A stretch of DNA of 41,996 bases from Candidatus Contendibacter sp. (GTDB taxonomy: Bacteria > Pseudomonadota > Gammaproteobacteria > Competibacterales > Competibacteraceae): assembly GCA_029624765.1 (NCBI GenBank), contig JARSSO010000061.1, positions 1-41,996 on the forward strand. The letters run 5' to 3'. Shown piece after piece: positions 31,685-41,316 of this stretch. The translations under genes and the position numbers were made by a program. Under the pieces are notes generated by a model. The model ran no database searches. It was not told the DNA's origin and worked only from the letters and a program-made list of their open reading frames with translations. Each line of letters opens with the position of its first letter. Position 1 is the first letter of the stretch.

Positions 31685-32614
31685 ATGTCCGGTTTCTCCC
31701 TCCTCGAATTCATCCAGCAGATCATCAACGGCCTGACCCTGGGCAGCATCTACGCCCTGATTGCCATCGGCTACACCATGGTCTACGGCATCATCGGCAT
31801 GATCAATTTCGCCCACGGCGAGATCTACATGATCGGCGCCTACGTCGGCCTGCTGGCGATCACCGCGCTGGGGCTGTTCGGCGTGGACAGCATCTCGGCG
31901 ATCCTGCTGGCGACGCTGGCCATCAGCATCCTGGTGACCGGCTCCTACGGCTGGACCGTGGAGCGGCTGGCCTACCGGCCGCTGCGCGGCAGCCCCCGGC
32001 TGGTACCGCTGATTTCGGCCATCGGCGTCTCGATCTTCCTGCAAAACTACGTCCAGCTCGGCCAGGGCGCTCGCGATGTCTCGATGCAGCCAGTGCTGAC
32101 CGGTGGCTGGCGCTTCGGACCAGACGACGGATTTCAGGTGTATCTGTCCTACATGCAGGTATTGATCGCAGCGATCACGGTCGCCTTCATGACCGGCCTG
32201 ACTCTGTTCATCGCCCGTTCGCGGATGGGCCGCGCCTGTCGCGCCTGTTCCGAGGATCGGGCCATGGCCAACCTGCTCGGCATCGACACCGACCGGGTGA
32301 TCGCCTTGACCTTCGTGCTGGGCGCGACGCTGGCGGCGGTGGCCGGGGTGCTGGTCAGCATGTACTACGGCCTGGTCAATCCCTTTATCGGTTTCATCGC
32401 CGGGCTGAAGGCGTTCACGGCGGCGGTGCTGGGCGGGATCGGCAGCATTCCCGGCGCGATGCTGGGCGGCGTGGTGCTGGGGCTGGCCGAAAGCTTCGCC
32501 TCGGCCTATCTGCAAACCGAATACAAGGACGTGGTGGCGTTCGCGCTGCTGATTCTGGTGCTGCTGATCCGTCCCACCGGCCTGCTGGGCCGCCCGGACG
32601 TGGAGAAGGTGTAA
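31685..32614 (+). CDS. livH: Branched-chain amino acid ABC transporter permease
   Basis: This encodes 309 residues, an inner-membrane permease with about eight hydrophobic segments. ATG 31685 (MSGFSLLEFIQQIINGLTLG) is preferred over the in-frame ATG at 31634 because the family begins with this amphipathic stretch. No clear ribosome-binding site is seen for either. Signature stretches are GSIYALIAIGYTMVYGIIGM, INFAHGEIYMIGAYVGL and AFTAAVLGGIGSIPGAMLGG (the contact loop for the ATPases). The stop overlaps the livM start by one base (TAATG). It pairs with LivM to form the translocation pathway. Confidence 0.95.
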   Translation: MSGFSLLEFIQQIINGLTLGSIYALIAIGYTMVYGIIGMINFAHGEIYMIGAYVGLLAITALGLFGVDSISAILLATLAISILVTGSYGWTVERLAYRPLRGSPRLVPLISAIGVSIFLQNYVQLGQGARDVSMQPVLTGGWRFGPDDGFQVYLSYMQVLIAAITVAFMTGLTLFIARSRMGRACRACSEDRAMANLLGIDTDRVIALTFVLGATLAAVAGVLVSMYYGLVNPFIGFIAGLKAFTAAVLGGIGSIPGAMLGGVVLGLAESFASAYLQTEYKDVVAFALLILVLLIRPTGLLGRPDVEKV

Positions 32615-33887
32615 TGCGCCGCACCCTGTCCGACGCTTTCCTGTCGGCGGTGTTGACCGCCGTATTGCTCGTTCCGATTTTCGGTTTGCGCATCCATGTG
32701 GACGGCGTCAACGTTTCGCTGAATCGCACGCCCACGCCGGTGATCGTCGCGGTCGTGGCTGTTTTTCTGCTGCGATTGTTTCGTCAACCGTTGGAGCAGG
32801 TTTGGGCAACGCTGCGCGTCCCGGATTCCTGGCGCGAAAATGCGCTTACCGCTGCTTGGGGCAACGTGAAACAACAGCCGCGCTATCGGTTGGCGCTTTG
32901 GATTCTCTTGCTGGTCGCCGCCGCGATCTGGCCGTTCACCGCCTCGCGCGGCGCGGTGGACGTGGCGACGCTGGCGCTGATTTACGTCATGCTGGGCCTG
33001 GGTTTGAATATCGTGGTCGGCTTTGCCGGTCTGCTGGTGCTCGGTTACGCCGCGTTCTATGCGGTCGGCGCTTATACCTACGCTTTTCTGGCCCAACAGT
33101 ATGACTTGTCGTTCTGGCTCTGTTTGCCCGTCGCCGGGGCGTTGGCGGCACTGACCGGCTTCCTGCTCGGCCTGCCGGTGCTGCGGTTGCGGGGCGACTA
33201 TCTGGCCATTGTCACCTTGGGCTTCGGCGAAATCACTCGTCTGCTGCTCAACAACCTGAATTTCCTGACCGGTGGCCCGGACGGTATCGGCAATATCCCG
33301 CGTCCCACCCTGTTCGGGCTGGAATTCAGCCGCCGGGCCAGCGAGGGCGGCGCCACGTTTCACGAATTCTTCGGTCTCGACTACAGCGGCGATTACGCGG
33401 TGATCTTCATGTATCTGCTGGGACTGGCTCTGGTCCTGACGATCCTGTTCGTCATCAACCGCCTGTTGCGAATGCCGCTGGGCCGGGCCTGGGAAGCGCT
33501 GCGCGAGGACGAGATCGCCTGTCGTTCGCTGGGTCTGAGCCCGACCGTGATCAAGCTGTCCGCGCTGACGCTGAGCGCCGCCTTCGCCGGCTTTGCCGGG
33601 GCCTTTTTCGCCGCGCGCCAGGGCCACATCAACCCCGAGTCCTTCACCTTCATCGAATCGGCCATGGTGTTGGCGATCGTCGTGCTAGGCGGAATGGGCT
33701 CGCAAATCGGCGTGGTGCTGGCCGCTGTCGCCATCACCGCGCTGCCGGAACTGGCGCGCGAATTCGACGAATACCGGATGCTGGCCTTCGGGCTGGTCAT
33801 GGTGTTGATGATGATGTGGCGACCGCAGGGCCTGGTACCCGCCGCTCGACCCCGGCTGGAAATGCCGGAACACGCGGAGGGCGCACG

Positions 33888-33891
<4 letters not shown>
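32614..33891 (+). CDS. livM: Branched-chain amino acid ABC transporter permease
   Basis: This encodes 425 residues. The N-terminal extension has two or three hydrophobic segments (about 10-55 and 90-110) typical of long gammaproteobacterial LivM. The conserved permease part follows: LALIYVMLGLGLNIVVGFAG, GYAAFYAVGAYTYAFLAQ, LRLRGDYLAIVTLGFGEITR, FIESAMVLAIVVLGGMGSQI. The EAA-like ATPase-contact loop is near WEALREDEIACRSLGL. The ATG shares its A with the livH stop. The GTG of livG overlaps the stop (GTGA). All this indicates a single polycistronic mRNA. Confidence 0.95.
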
Positions 33892-34693
<802 letters not shown>

Positions 34694-34694
<1 letters not shown>

Positions 34695-35398
34695 TGATGC
34701 TGAAGCTGGAGAACGTCCATACCTTCTACGGCCAAATCGAAGCTCTCAAGGGCGTGTCGCTGGACGTGCATCCCGGTGAGATCGTCACCCTGATCGGGGC
34801 CAACGGCGCTGGCAAAAGCACCTTGTTGATGACGATCTGCGGCTCGCCGCACGCCAGCAAGGGCGCGGTCCTGTTCGAAGGGCAGGACATCACCCGCAAG
34901 CCGACCCACGTCATCATGCAATGCGGGTTGGCGCTGGTGCCGGAAGGACGGCGCATCTTCCCCGGTTTGACCGTGCAAGAGAATTTGCAAATGGGCGGGT
35001 TCTTCGCCGACAAGGCGCGGCTGGACACCGATCTGGAGCGGGTATTCGCCCTGTTTCCGCGCCTCAAGGAACGGCGCAACCAGCGCGGCGGCACCCTGTC
35101 CGGCGGCGAGCAGCAGATGCTGGCCATCGGGCGGGGGTTGATGAGCCGGCCCAACCTGCTGTTGCTGGACGAACCGTCGCTGGGGCTGGCGCCGATCATC
35201 ATCGCCCAGATTTTCCAGATCCTGAAGGAAATCCGCGAAGAGGGTGTAACGATCTTCCTGGTCGAACAAAACGCCCACCGCGCCCTGCAACTGGCCGACC
35301 GGGGCTACGTGCTGGAAAACGGCCGCATCGTGCTGGCCGACACCGGCGCGAATTTGCTGGCCAACGATCAGGTACGCAAAGCGTACTTGGGGGGCTAA
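34694..35398 (+). CDS. livF: Branched-chain amino acid ABC transporter ATP-binding protein
   Basis: This encodes 234 residues from ATG 34694, which overlaps the livG stop. A GTG at 34691 and a second ATG at 34697 are also in frame. Walker A is GANGAGKSTLLMTICG, the signature is TLSGGEQQMLAIGRGLMSRP, Walker B is LLLLDEPSLGLAP, and the switch His-equivalent segment is IFLVEQNAHRALQLADRGYV. GLALVPEGRRIFPGLTVQEN is diagnostic of LivF. It is the last gene of the operon. Its stop is 21 bp from the convergent stop of the M23 gene, with no hairpin in between. Confidence 0.95.
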
Positions 35399-35419
35399 AC
35401 GTGCTCGATCCGGTCGCGC

Positions 35420-36397
35420 TCAGGGCGCCGTCAACAGCATCCCTTCAACCGGCGTGACGCCGCGCCCGTCGGGACCGGCGAACTCGAACGGCACGGAAAC
35501 CAGTTCCATCCCGGTGTTGCGCTGGATCGCGAAGTGCAAATGTGGGCCGGTGGAATAGCCGGTATTGCCCGAGTTGGCCAGCCAGGCACCCCGCTCCACC
35601 CGTTGCCCGGGACTGACCCGCACCGAGTCCGCTTGCAGGTGCGCGTACACCGCCATGGTGCCGTCAGCGTGGAGAACGCGCACGGCGTTGGCCCGCTCCC
35701 GATACTTCTCATCCGGGCCGCCGTCCAGGAAATCGGCGGCGAACTCCATGATGACGCCTTCGCGAGCGGCGCGAACCGGCGTGCCCAGTGGCATGCCGAT
35801 ATCCACCGCGTAGCGGCTTTGCGGGTGCTGGTGACTGAACGTTCCATTGAAAGCCTGACTGATCGGGAACCGCTGTCCCGGCGCGAACGGCGGCGCATAA
35901 GGCCGATCGGGGTTGTGCGTGGCGGTGGGATCGCCCAGCACCGCCCGCACCCGATAGGCGTAGCGCCAGCGCGGCCCGGTTGATCTGAGGCTGACCACCG
36001 GCGTTTCGGCGCGGGCCGGCGCCACCATCCGCGCCGGCAGGGATGGACGGACTTCCATGTTCTGAATCCCTTCGCCGCTGATCTCCACTTCGATAGGACC
36101 GTAATAATCGTTGATCACCGTCAGCGTCGGCGCATCGGTGGCGCCACGATTGCGAACGCTGACCTTGGCCGGCAGTTCCTGGACCGGGAGTGGACGAACC
36201 TCGACCGGCGCGTCGGTGGCGGGTGGCCGGTCGGTGAACACCCAGGCGCCGGAAGCGTCCTGATATTTGTAAAGGCTCTTGGCTAGCGCCGGCCACGCCC
36301 CCGGCAAACTCAGCAGCGTGACCAGCACCGCCGCCGGTCCGGTCAACCGTTGGCCCGGCCATCGTGGGATCGGGCGCCACCCGCTCGAGCGCGTCAT
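35420..36397 (-). CDS. M23-family (LytM-type) peptidase with N-terminal DUF4124-like domain
   Basis: This encodes 325 residues from ATG 36397, which overlaps the stop of the upstream gene (ATGA). A hydrophobic export segment (LTGPAAVLVTLLSLPGAWP) ends before ALAKSLYKYQDASGAWVFTD, a DUF4124-like motif. The central beta-rich part is uncharacterised. The C-terminal M23 domain has Asp199 in SRYAVDIGMPLGTPV and the HLHF zinc motif at 286-289, with NSGNTGYSTGPHLHFAIQ intact. A possible first zinc ligand is in FSHQHP. Such enzymes cut peptide cross-links in peptidoglycan in the periplasm, or act as activators if inactive. All ligands appear present, so activity is plausible. Confidence 0.87.
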   Translation of the reverse strand: MTRSSGWRPIPRWPGQRLTGPAAVLVTLLSLPGAWPALAKSLYKYQDASGAWVFTDRPPATDAPVEVRPLPVQELPAKVSVRNRGATDAPTLTVINDYYGPIEVEISGEGIQNMEVRPSLPARMVAPARAETPVVSLRSTGPRWRYAYRVRAVLGDPTATHNPDRPYAPPFAPGQRFPISQAFNGTFSHQHPQSRYAVDIGMPLGTPVRAAREGVIMEFAADFLDGGPDEKYRERANAVRVLHADGTMAVYAHLQADSVRVSPGQRVERGAWLANSGNTGYSTGPHLHFAIQRNTGMELVSVPFEFAGPDGRGVTPVEGMLLTAP

Positions 36398-37056
36398 CGG
36401 GCGTTGAAGTAGTGAACGTGCACGCCTTCCCGGTCGCTCTTGGCCAGTTCCACCATCCGGGCAGCGACGATTTCCGCCGCGACCGGCCGATAGCGGCTGA
36501 AGGACCCCCACAGCAACAGCGACCAGAGCGGCGCGAGGGACTTGCTCCAGTCCTCGGCGGGACGGGGTTCAAGACGCTCGCCCAGCAGCAACGAAGGCCG
36601 CAGAACGTGCACGGCCTTGAACGGCAGTTCGCTGACGGCCGCTTCGGCGCGTCCCTTGATCCGGTTGTAGAACACCGGCGAACCGGGATCGGCGCCGACC
36701 GCCGACACCAGCACGAATCGGAGCACGCCCCGCGCCGCCGCCAGTCGGGCCAGCTCGGCGACGTAGATATGATCCACCTTGGCGAAGGCCTCGGGCGAAC
36801 CGGCGACCCGGTGCGTCGTGCCGAGGCAACACAGCGCAACGTCAGCATGGATCGCCTCGGCGTGATCGTCCAGATGATCGAAGTCCACCACATGCGCCGT
36901 CAGTTTCGGATCGGTGCGCGCCAGAGGCCGGCGGGCGAAAACCGTGACCGGCCCGATATCCTCGTCCGCCAGCAGTTGGGCCAGGCAATACCCGCCGACC
37001 AGGCCGGTCGCGCCCGCCAGCAAGACTCGAAGTTCCGTTCGTCGTTGCCCCGTCAT
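36394..37056 (-). CDS. NAD(P)-binding, atypical short-chain dehydrogenase-like protein
   Basis: This encodes 220 residues. The N-terminal dinucleotide-binding motif LLAGATGLVGGYCLAQLL (a GxxGxxG type) is followed by ADVALCCLGTTHRVAGSPEA and FVLVSAVGADPGSPVFYNRI. YNRIKGRAE aligns with the YxxxK region of atypical SDRs. The overall pattern resembles TIP30/HTATIP2-like and bacterial NAD(P)H-binding proteins of about 210-220 residues. The substrate is unknown. GGAGG lies about 12 bases before the ATG, rather far. It overlaps the downstream M23 gene by 4 bases, so both are expected on one transcript. It is divergent from potD. Confidence 0.82.
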   Translation of the reverse strand: MTGQRRTELRVLLAGATGLVGGYCLAQLLADEDIGPVTVFARRPLARTDPKLTAHVVDFDHLDDHAEAIHADVALCCLGTTHRVAGSPEAFAKVDHIYVAELARLAAARGVLRFVLVSAVGADPGSPVFYNRIKGRAEAAVSELPFKAVHVLRPSLLLGERLEPRPAEDWSKSLAPLWSLLLWGSFSRYRPVAAEIVAARMVELAKSDREGVHVHYFNAR

Positions 37057-37287
37057 CGTCAGCTATTTCCTCCGGTTAAGACCGCGCGATTCGCTCCCCT
37101 GCCGGATCGCCGCGGGGCGAATGGCGATATCGCGTTCCGCTGGAGAAACTTCATTGTCCATCGCCCGGACGGCGCTCCGCTTTAAGGATAGCCACCGCCT
37201 CGGCGATTTTTCAGGAAAGGCCGCCAGTCCCAAGGCCAGGAACGCTGCTACACTGGCCCCGTTCGTCATCTTATGGAGAACCGCGAC

Positions 37288-38316
37288 ATGCTCAAATTCC
37301 TGCTTGCCGGCCTGCTGCTGTCGAGCGGCGCCGCCCTGGCCGCCGACCAAACCTTGGTGGTCTACAACTGGGCCGAATACCTGCCCAAAAAGGTGCTTCA
37401 GCAATTCACTCAGGAAACCGGTGTCAAGGTGCGGTATTCGACCTACGAGAGCAACGAGGCGATGTACGCCAAGGTCAAGACCGTCAAGGGCGAGGGCTAC
37501 GACGTGCTGGTGCCGTCCACTTATTACGTGGACCGGATGCGTCGGGAGGGGCTGTTGCAAAAGATCGACAAGTCCCGGCTGACTCATTTGGACAATCTCA
37601 ATCCGCGCCTGCTGAACCAACCCTACGATCCCCAAAACGATTACAGCATTCCCTATCTGTGGGGCACGACCGGCATCGCCTACGACGCCGCCAAGCTGCC
37701 GCCAGGCCAGTTGACCCGCTGGGCCGATCTTTGGGAGCCGGCCTACAAAAACAAGCTGCTGTTATTGAACGACATGCGCGAAGTATTCTCAATGGGGTTG
37801 AAACTGCTGGGTCACTCGATCAACACCACCGACGAGAACCAGATTCGCGCCGCTTACGAGAAGCTGGCCGAATTGATGCCGAACGTGCGGATCTTCGACG
37901 CGGAATCGCCCAAGACCAAATTCCTGGCGCGGGAAGTCGTAGCGGGAATGCTTTGGAACGGCGAGGCCTACATGGCGGGCCGGGAGAACGCCCATATCAA
38001 ATACGTCTATCCCCAGGAAGGCCCGATGATGTGGATGGACAGTCTGGTGATTTCCGCTGGCGCCAAAAACGTGGACGGCGCCCACCGGTTCATCGATTTC
38101 GTGCTGCGGCCGGACATCGCCAGGCAGATCGGCGAGGAAATCGGTTATTCCTCGCCCAATCTGGCGGCCATTCAACTGCTACCCGAGACCGTGCGGAACA
38201 ATCCGACGGTCTATCCCTCCGACGAGGATCTGAAAAACGCCGAGTTCCAGGCCGACGTCGGCGCGGCCCTGCCGATCTACGATCAGTACTGGCAACGATT
38301 GAAAACTCGGCGTTGA
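37288..38316 (+). CDS. potD: Polyamine (spermidine/putrescine) ABC transporter periplasmic binding protein
   Basis: This encodes 342 residues from ATG 37288 (MLKFLLAGLLLSSGAALAAD, signal peptide cleaved after ALA). An in-frame ATG at 37273 is rejected because its own bases form the GGAGAA ribosome-binding site for 37288. The PotD/PotF pattern is clear: LVVYNWAEYLPKKVLQQF, YDVLVPSTYYVDRMRREGLL, YSIPYLWGTTGIAYD and LLLLNDMREVFSMGLKLLG. It would deliver polyamines to a PotABC-type importer, but no permease or ATPase genes are next to it, so it works with components encoded elsewhere or has a sensory role. PotD and PotF types cannot be separated safely by eye. Confidence 0.88.
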   Translation: MLKFLLAGLLLSSGAALAADQTLVVYNWAEYLPKKVLQQFTQETGVKVRYSTYESNEAMYAKVKTVKGEGYDVLVPSTYYVDRMRREGLLQKIDKSRLTHLDNLNPRLLNQPYDPQNDYSIPYLWGTTGIAYDAAKLPPGQLTRWADLWEPAYKNKLLLLNDMREVFSMGLKLLGHSINTTDENQIRAAYEKLAELMPNVRIFDAESPKTKFLAREVVAGMLWNGEAYMAGRENAHIKYVYPQEGPMMWMDSLVISAGAKNVDGAHRFIDFVLRPDIARQIGEEIGYSSPNLAAIQLLPETVRNNPTVYPSDEDLKNAEFQADVGAALPIYDQYWQRLKTRR

Positions 38317-38328
38317 GACGCCGCGATC

Positions 38329-38357
38329 TTGCTCCCTCCTTGGCCAGGGGGGAGCAA
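38329..38357. terminator. Strong hairpin between convergent potD and ferredoxin genes
   Basis: TTGCTCCCTCC (38329-38339) pairs with GGGGGGAGCAA (38347-38357) to give an 11-bp stem with one G-T pair and a 7-base loop. No T-run follows on either strand, so it is not a canonical Rho-independent terminator, but its position 12 bp after potD and 16 bp from the ferredoxin stop suggests a shared 3'-end structure. Confidence 0.55.
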
Positions 38358-38372
38358 TGGCGTTGCGGGGAA

Positions 38373-38624
38373 TCAAGCCGCGCTGGTCAACCGCTCGTAC
38401 TTGGCCTGTAACTGCTCGGAAGTTTCCGAATGCTTCGGGTCCGGGATGATGCAATCGACCGGACAAACCTCGATACACTGCGGAGTTTCAAAGTGCCCCA
38501 CGCACTGCGTGCAAAGATTCGGGTCGATCTCGTAGATCTCGTCGCCCTGGGAAATCGCTTCGTTGGGGCACTCCGGCTCGCACACGTCGCAATTGATGCA
38601 TTCGTCGGTGATCATCAGCGCCAT
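38373..38624 (-). CDS. YfhL-type ferredoxin with two 4Fe-4S clusters
   Basis: This encodes 83 residues from ATG 38624 (MALMITDECINCDVCEPECP), with AGGAG 6 bases upstream. An in-frame upstream start at 38657 is not needed. Two cluster motifs are present: CINCDVCEPECP, and CTQCVGHFETPQCIEVCP with the insertion between second and third cysteines typical of the YfhL/Allochromatium ferredoxin family. These small cytoplasmic proteins carry low-potential electrons. It lies 118 bp downstream of coaD on the same strand, an arrangement also known in pseudomonads. Confidence 0.93.
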   Translation of the reverse strand: MALMITDECINCDVCEPECPNEAISQGDEIYEIDPNLCTQCVGHFETPQCIEVCPVDCIIPDPKHSETSEQLQAKYERLTSAA

Positions 38625-38742
38625 GGTTGGCTCCTCGTTCTGTTTTTCGCAATTCACGGTCGGCGGGTTCCCGCCGACGACATACGCTCAAATCCGACCT
38701 GCCCGCGACCGGCCAAGGCGAATTTCCGAGCATTTTACTCAA

Positions 38743-39231
38743 TTAGTTTCGCGATGCGAATTTTGCCGCCAGCGCCGCCTCCACCTTGGGATGGACGAAC
38801 GGCGCGATGTTGCCGCCCAGCTTGGCGACCTCACGGACCAGGCTGGAGGAAATGAAGGCGTACTGTTCGGCGGGGGTCAGAAAAATCGACTCGATCCGGG
38901 GATTCAGGCGGCGGTTCATGCTGGCCAACTGAAACTCGAATTCAAAATCGGAGACGGCGCGCAAGCCGCGCATCAGAACGTTGGCGCCGATGCTGTTGGC
39001 GTAGTTCACCAGCAGGATGTCGAAACCGCGTACCTCGACATGGGGTAGATGCGCCACCACTTCGTTGGCCAACGCCACCCGTTCCTCCAACGAAAACAGC
39101 GGCTGCTTGTTGGGGTTGGCGGCGACGCTGACGACCAGCCGGTCGAACATGCGGGCGCCGCGCTCGATCAGATCAGCGTGGCCGTTGGTGATCGGATCGA
39201 AGGTGCCGGGGTAGATGGCGACAACGGACAT
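38743..39231 (-). CDS. coaD: Phosphopantetheine adenylyltransferase
   Basis: This encodes 162 residues, the usual length. It catalyses the fourth step of coenzyme A synthesis, joining 4'-phosphopantetheine and ATP to dephospho-CoA. The nucleotidyltransferase motif TFDPITNGH lies at about residues 10-18, and the second motif ISSSLVREVAKLGG at about 128-141 provides the ISSS-x-[LV]-R signature. GLRAVSDFEFEFQLASMNR is also conserved. It is cytoplasmic. No rsmD gene, a frequent neighbour, is found upstream within the window. Confidence 0.97.
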   Translation of the reverse strand: MSVVAIYPGTFDPITNGHADLIERGARMFDRLVVSVAANPNKQPLFSLEERVALANEVVAHLPHVEVRGFDILLVNYANSIGANVLMRGLRAVSDFEFEFQLASMNRRLNPRIESIFLTPAEQYAFISSSLVREVAKLGGNIAPFVHPKVEAALAAKFASRN

Positions 39232-39504
39232 CGGGGGTTCCTGGCGGGTTCAAGTTGCGTGGATTATCGGGAAACCCGATCGGCAAGGCAACCGCGAACG
39301 GGCTCTCGTTGACCATCACGGCGGAACCACTGTCCACCTTGCGCAACTCAAGCGGAGTTACAATCAACCGCCTTCTCCTGAAACCCGAAGACCGGTTGAA
39401 GATTGGTTGGAGCCCAGAACCGGTGATTGAACCCGCCCGGCGTTGTGCTCTGTCTTTCCCAACCAGGAAGGGGCTCGGAAACGACTTTCGACGAGGCTAC
39501 CATC

Positions 39505-41271
39505 ATGCGCTTTCCCTACGGTATCGCCGACTTTCGAGCTATCAGGGACGAAGGCTATTTCTATGTGGATCGCACCGACCGCATTGCGCTGATTGAAGCG
39601 GCGGGCAAGCAATTATTATTTCTACGCCCGCGCCGGTTTGGCAAAAGTCTGTGGCTGTCCACGTTGGAGCATTATTACGATCTGGCACGCGCGGACGACT
39701 TCCAGCGGCTGTTTGGCGGGCTGAAAATCGGCCGGAACCCCACTCCGCTGCGCAACCGCTATTTCGTGATGCGCTGGGATTTTTCGGTGGTGGACCCCGG
39801 CGGCGACCTGAACGCGATCCGGCAATCCCTGTTCAGCTACCTCAATGTTCGCATCAAGGACGTGACGGTCCGTTATGGCGACTGGCTGGGCGGACGGGTT
39901 GACCTCGATCCCGACAACGGTCTGGCTTCCTTTCAATCGCTGCTCAGCGCCGTTTCCCAAACCCCCCATAAACTTTACCTGCTGATTGACGAATATGACA
40001 ATTTCGCCAATGAAGTCATGATCAGTCCGTTACGCGGCGCCCATCGTTATGAGGAACTGGTGGAGGGCGAGGGAATCATCAAGACCCTGTTCAAAGCCGT
40101 CAAAAGTGGCGCCAGTCATGGTATTGATCGAGTTTTCATCACCGGGGTATCGCCGGTGGTGCTCGGCGACATCACCAGCGGCTACAACATCGCCAAGGAT
40201 TTGACGCTGCTCGACGAATATCACGATTTATGCGGCTTCACCGCCGGCGAACTGGCCGAGGCATTAGCGGGAGTGCTGGAAGCACGGTCGTTGCCCGCCG
40301 CGCGCCTCCCGGAAATTCTGGATTTGCTGCAACGCTTCTACAATGGTTACCGCTTTGGCGAAGGGGACACTCCCCTGCTCTACAACCCGACTCTGGCGCT
40401 GTATTTCCTGGATTATTTCAGCCGCTATGGCCGCTACCCGCGCCAGATGCTGGACGACAACCTGGCGATGGATCGGAGTCGGATTCAATACGTCGCCCGG
40501 CTGCCGCATGGCGACACCCTGGTCAATCGCGCCCTGCATCCCACCGAACCGCTGGTGGTTGCGCAACTGGTCAATCGCTTCGGCGTGCGGGACATGCTGA
40601 CCGCGCCGCGCGACCCGGATTTTCTCGCCACCCTGCTCTACTACTTCGGCGTTCTGACCCTGGCCGGACGGAGCGCCCTGGGCAAGCTGCAACTGACCAT
40701 TCCCAATCAGGTCATCCGCAAGCTCTACGTGGAGCGGCTTCAGGAGCAGATACTGCCGGACTATACCGATCAGGAAGAGCGACAGCGGGTGGTTGAACGA
40801 TTCTACAGCACCGGCGATCTCGGCCCGCTCTGCGACTTCATCGAACAGCGTTATTTCAAGGTGTTCGACAACCGCGACCTCCGCTGGAGCAACGAACTGG
40901 TGGTCAAGACCGCGTTTCTGGTGACGCTGTTCAATGACGCCTTCTATATCATGGAGTCGGAACCCGTTCTGGAGCGGCGCTACGGCGACTTGTTGCTGCG
41001 GGTGCGCCCCGACATGCGCCAGTACGCCCTGCTGGATCACCTGCTGGAATTCAAGACGGTGAGCCTCAAGGCGGTCGGCCTGACCAGCACCGAATTGGCG
41101 ACAAAATCGCGGAATGAATTGCGCGCCCTGCCAGCGGTCGGCGCGGCGCGGCGGGAAGCGGAGCAACAACTGGCGGTCTATCGAGAAGCCCTGGAGCGCC
41201 AGGCGGGAGCCACGCTCAAGCTGCATACCCACGCCGTGGTCGGCATCGGGCTGGAGCGGCTGGTATGGTAA
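39505..41271 (+). CDS. AAA-ATPase-like/PD-(D/E)XK nuclease-family protein (DUF1703 type)
   Basis: This encodes 588 residues from ATG 39505 (MRFPYGIADFRAIRDEGYFY), with GAGG 9 bases upstream. The N-terminal AAA-ATPase-like domain (about 1-300) has the family's Walker-A-like LFLRPRRFGKSLWLSTLEHY and Walker-B-like LYLLIDEYDNFANEV, then VFITGVSPVVLGDITSGYNI. The C-terminal domain (about 470-580) carries LLDHLLEFKTVSL, whose E-F-K fits the E-x-K of a PD-(D/E)XK nuclease, followed by a repeated-helix end (AEQQLAVYREAL). Families of this shape occur in many paralogous copies in environmental bacteria and are suspected of mobile-element or defence links. The function is not established. The next gene follows by 45 bp. 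Confidence 0.87.
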   Translation: MRFPYGIADFRAIRDEGYFYVDRTDRIALIEAAGKQLLFLRPRRFGKSLWLSTLEHYYDLARADDFQRLFGGLKIGRNPTPLRNRYFVMRWDFSVVDPGGDLNAIRQSLFSYLNVRIKDVTVRYGDWLGGRVDLDPDNGLASFQSLLSAVSQTPHKLYLLIDEYDNFANEVMISPLRGAHRYEELVEGEGIIKTLFKAVKSGASHGIDRVFITGVSPVVLGDITSGYNIAKDLTLLDEYHDLCGFTAGELAEALAGVLEARSLPAARLPEILDLLQRFYNGYRFGEGDTPLLYNPTLALYFLDYFSRYGRYPRQMLDDNLAMDRSRIQYVARLPHGDTLVNRALHPTEPLVVAQLVNRFGVRDMLTAPRDPDFLATLLYYFGVLTLAGRSALGKLQLTIPNQVIRKLYVERLQEQILPDYTDQEERQRVVERFYSTGDLGPLCDFIEQRYFKVFDNRDLRWSNELVVKTAFLVTLFNDAFYIMESEPVLERRYGDLLLRVRPDMRQYALLDHLLEFKTVSLKAVGLTSTELATKSRNELRALPAVGAARREAEQQLAVYREALERQAGATLKLHTHAVVGIGLERLVW

Positions 41272-41316
41272 AAACGAAGCTGGAGCACGGCCACGAAAAA
41301 CCGCGTTAAGGACATC

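Noticed and set aside
31552..32613. Upstream open extension of the livM frame through livH
   Set aside because: This is an out-of-frame reading of livH rich in Arg/Pro/His. The livM protein proper begins at 32614 with the coupled start.
39173..39367. Short minus-strand open frame upstream of coaD (VDSGSAVMVNESPF region)
   Set aside because: The first 40 residues look somewhat protein-like, but the rest is an alternate frame of coaD. There is no ribosome-binding site or recognised family, so it was not called.
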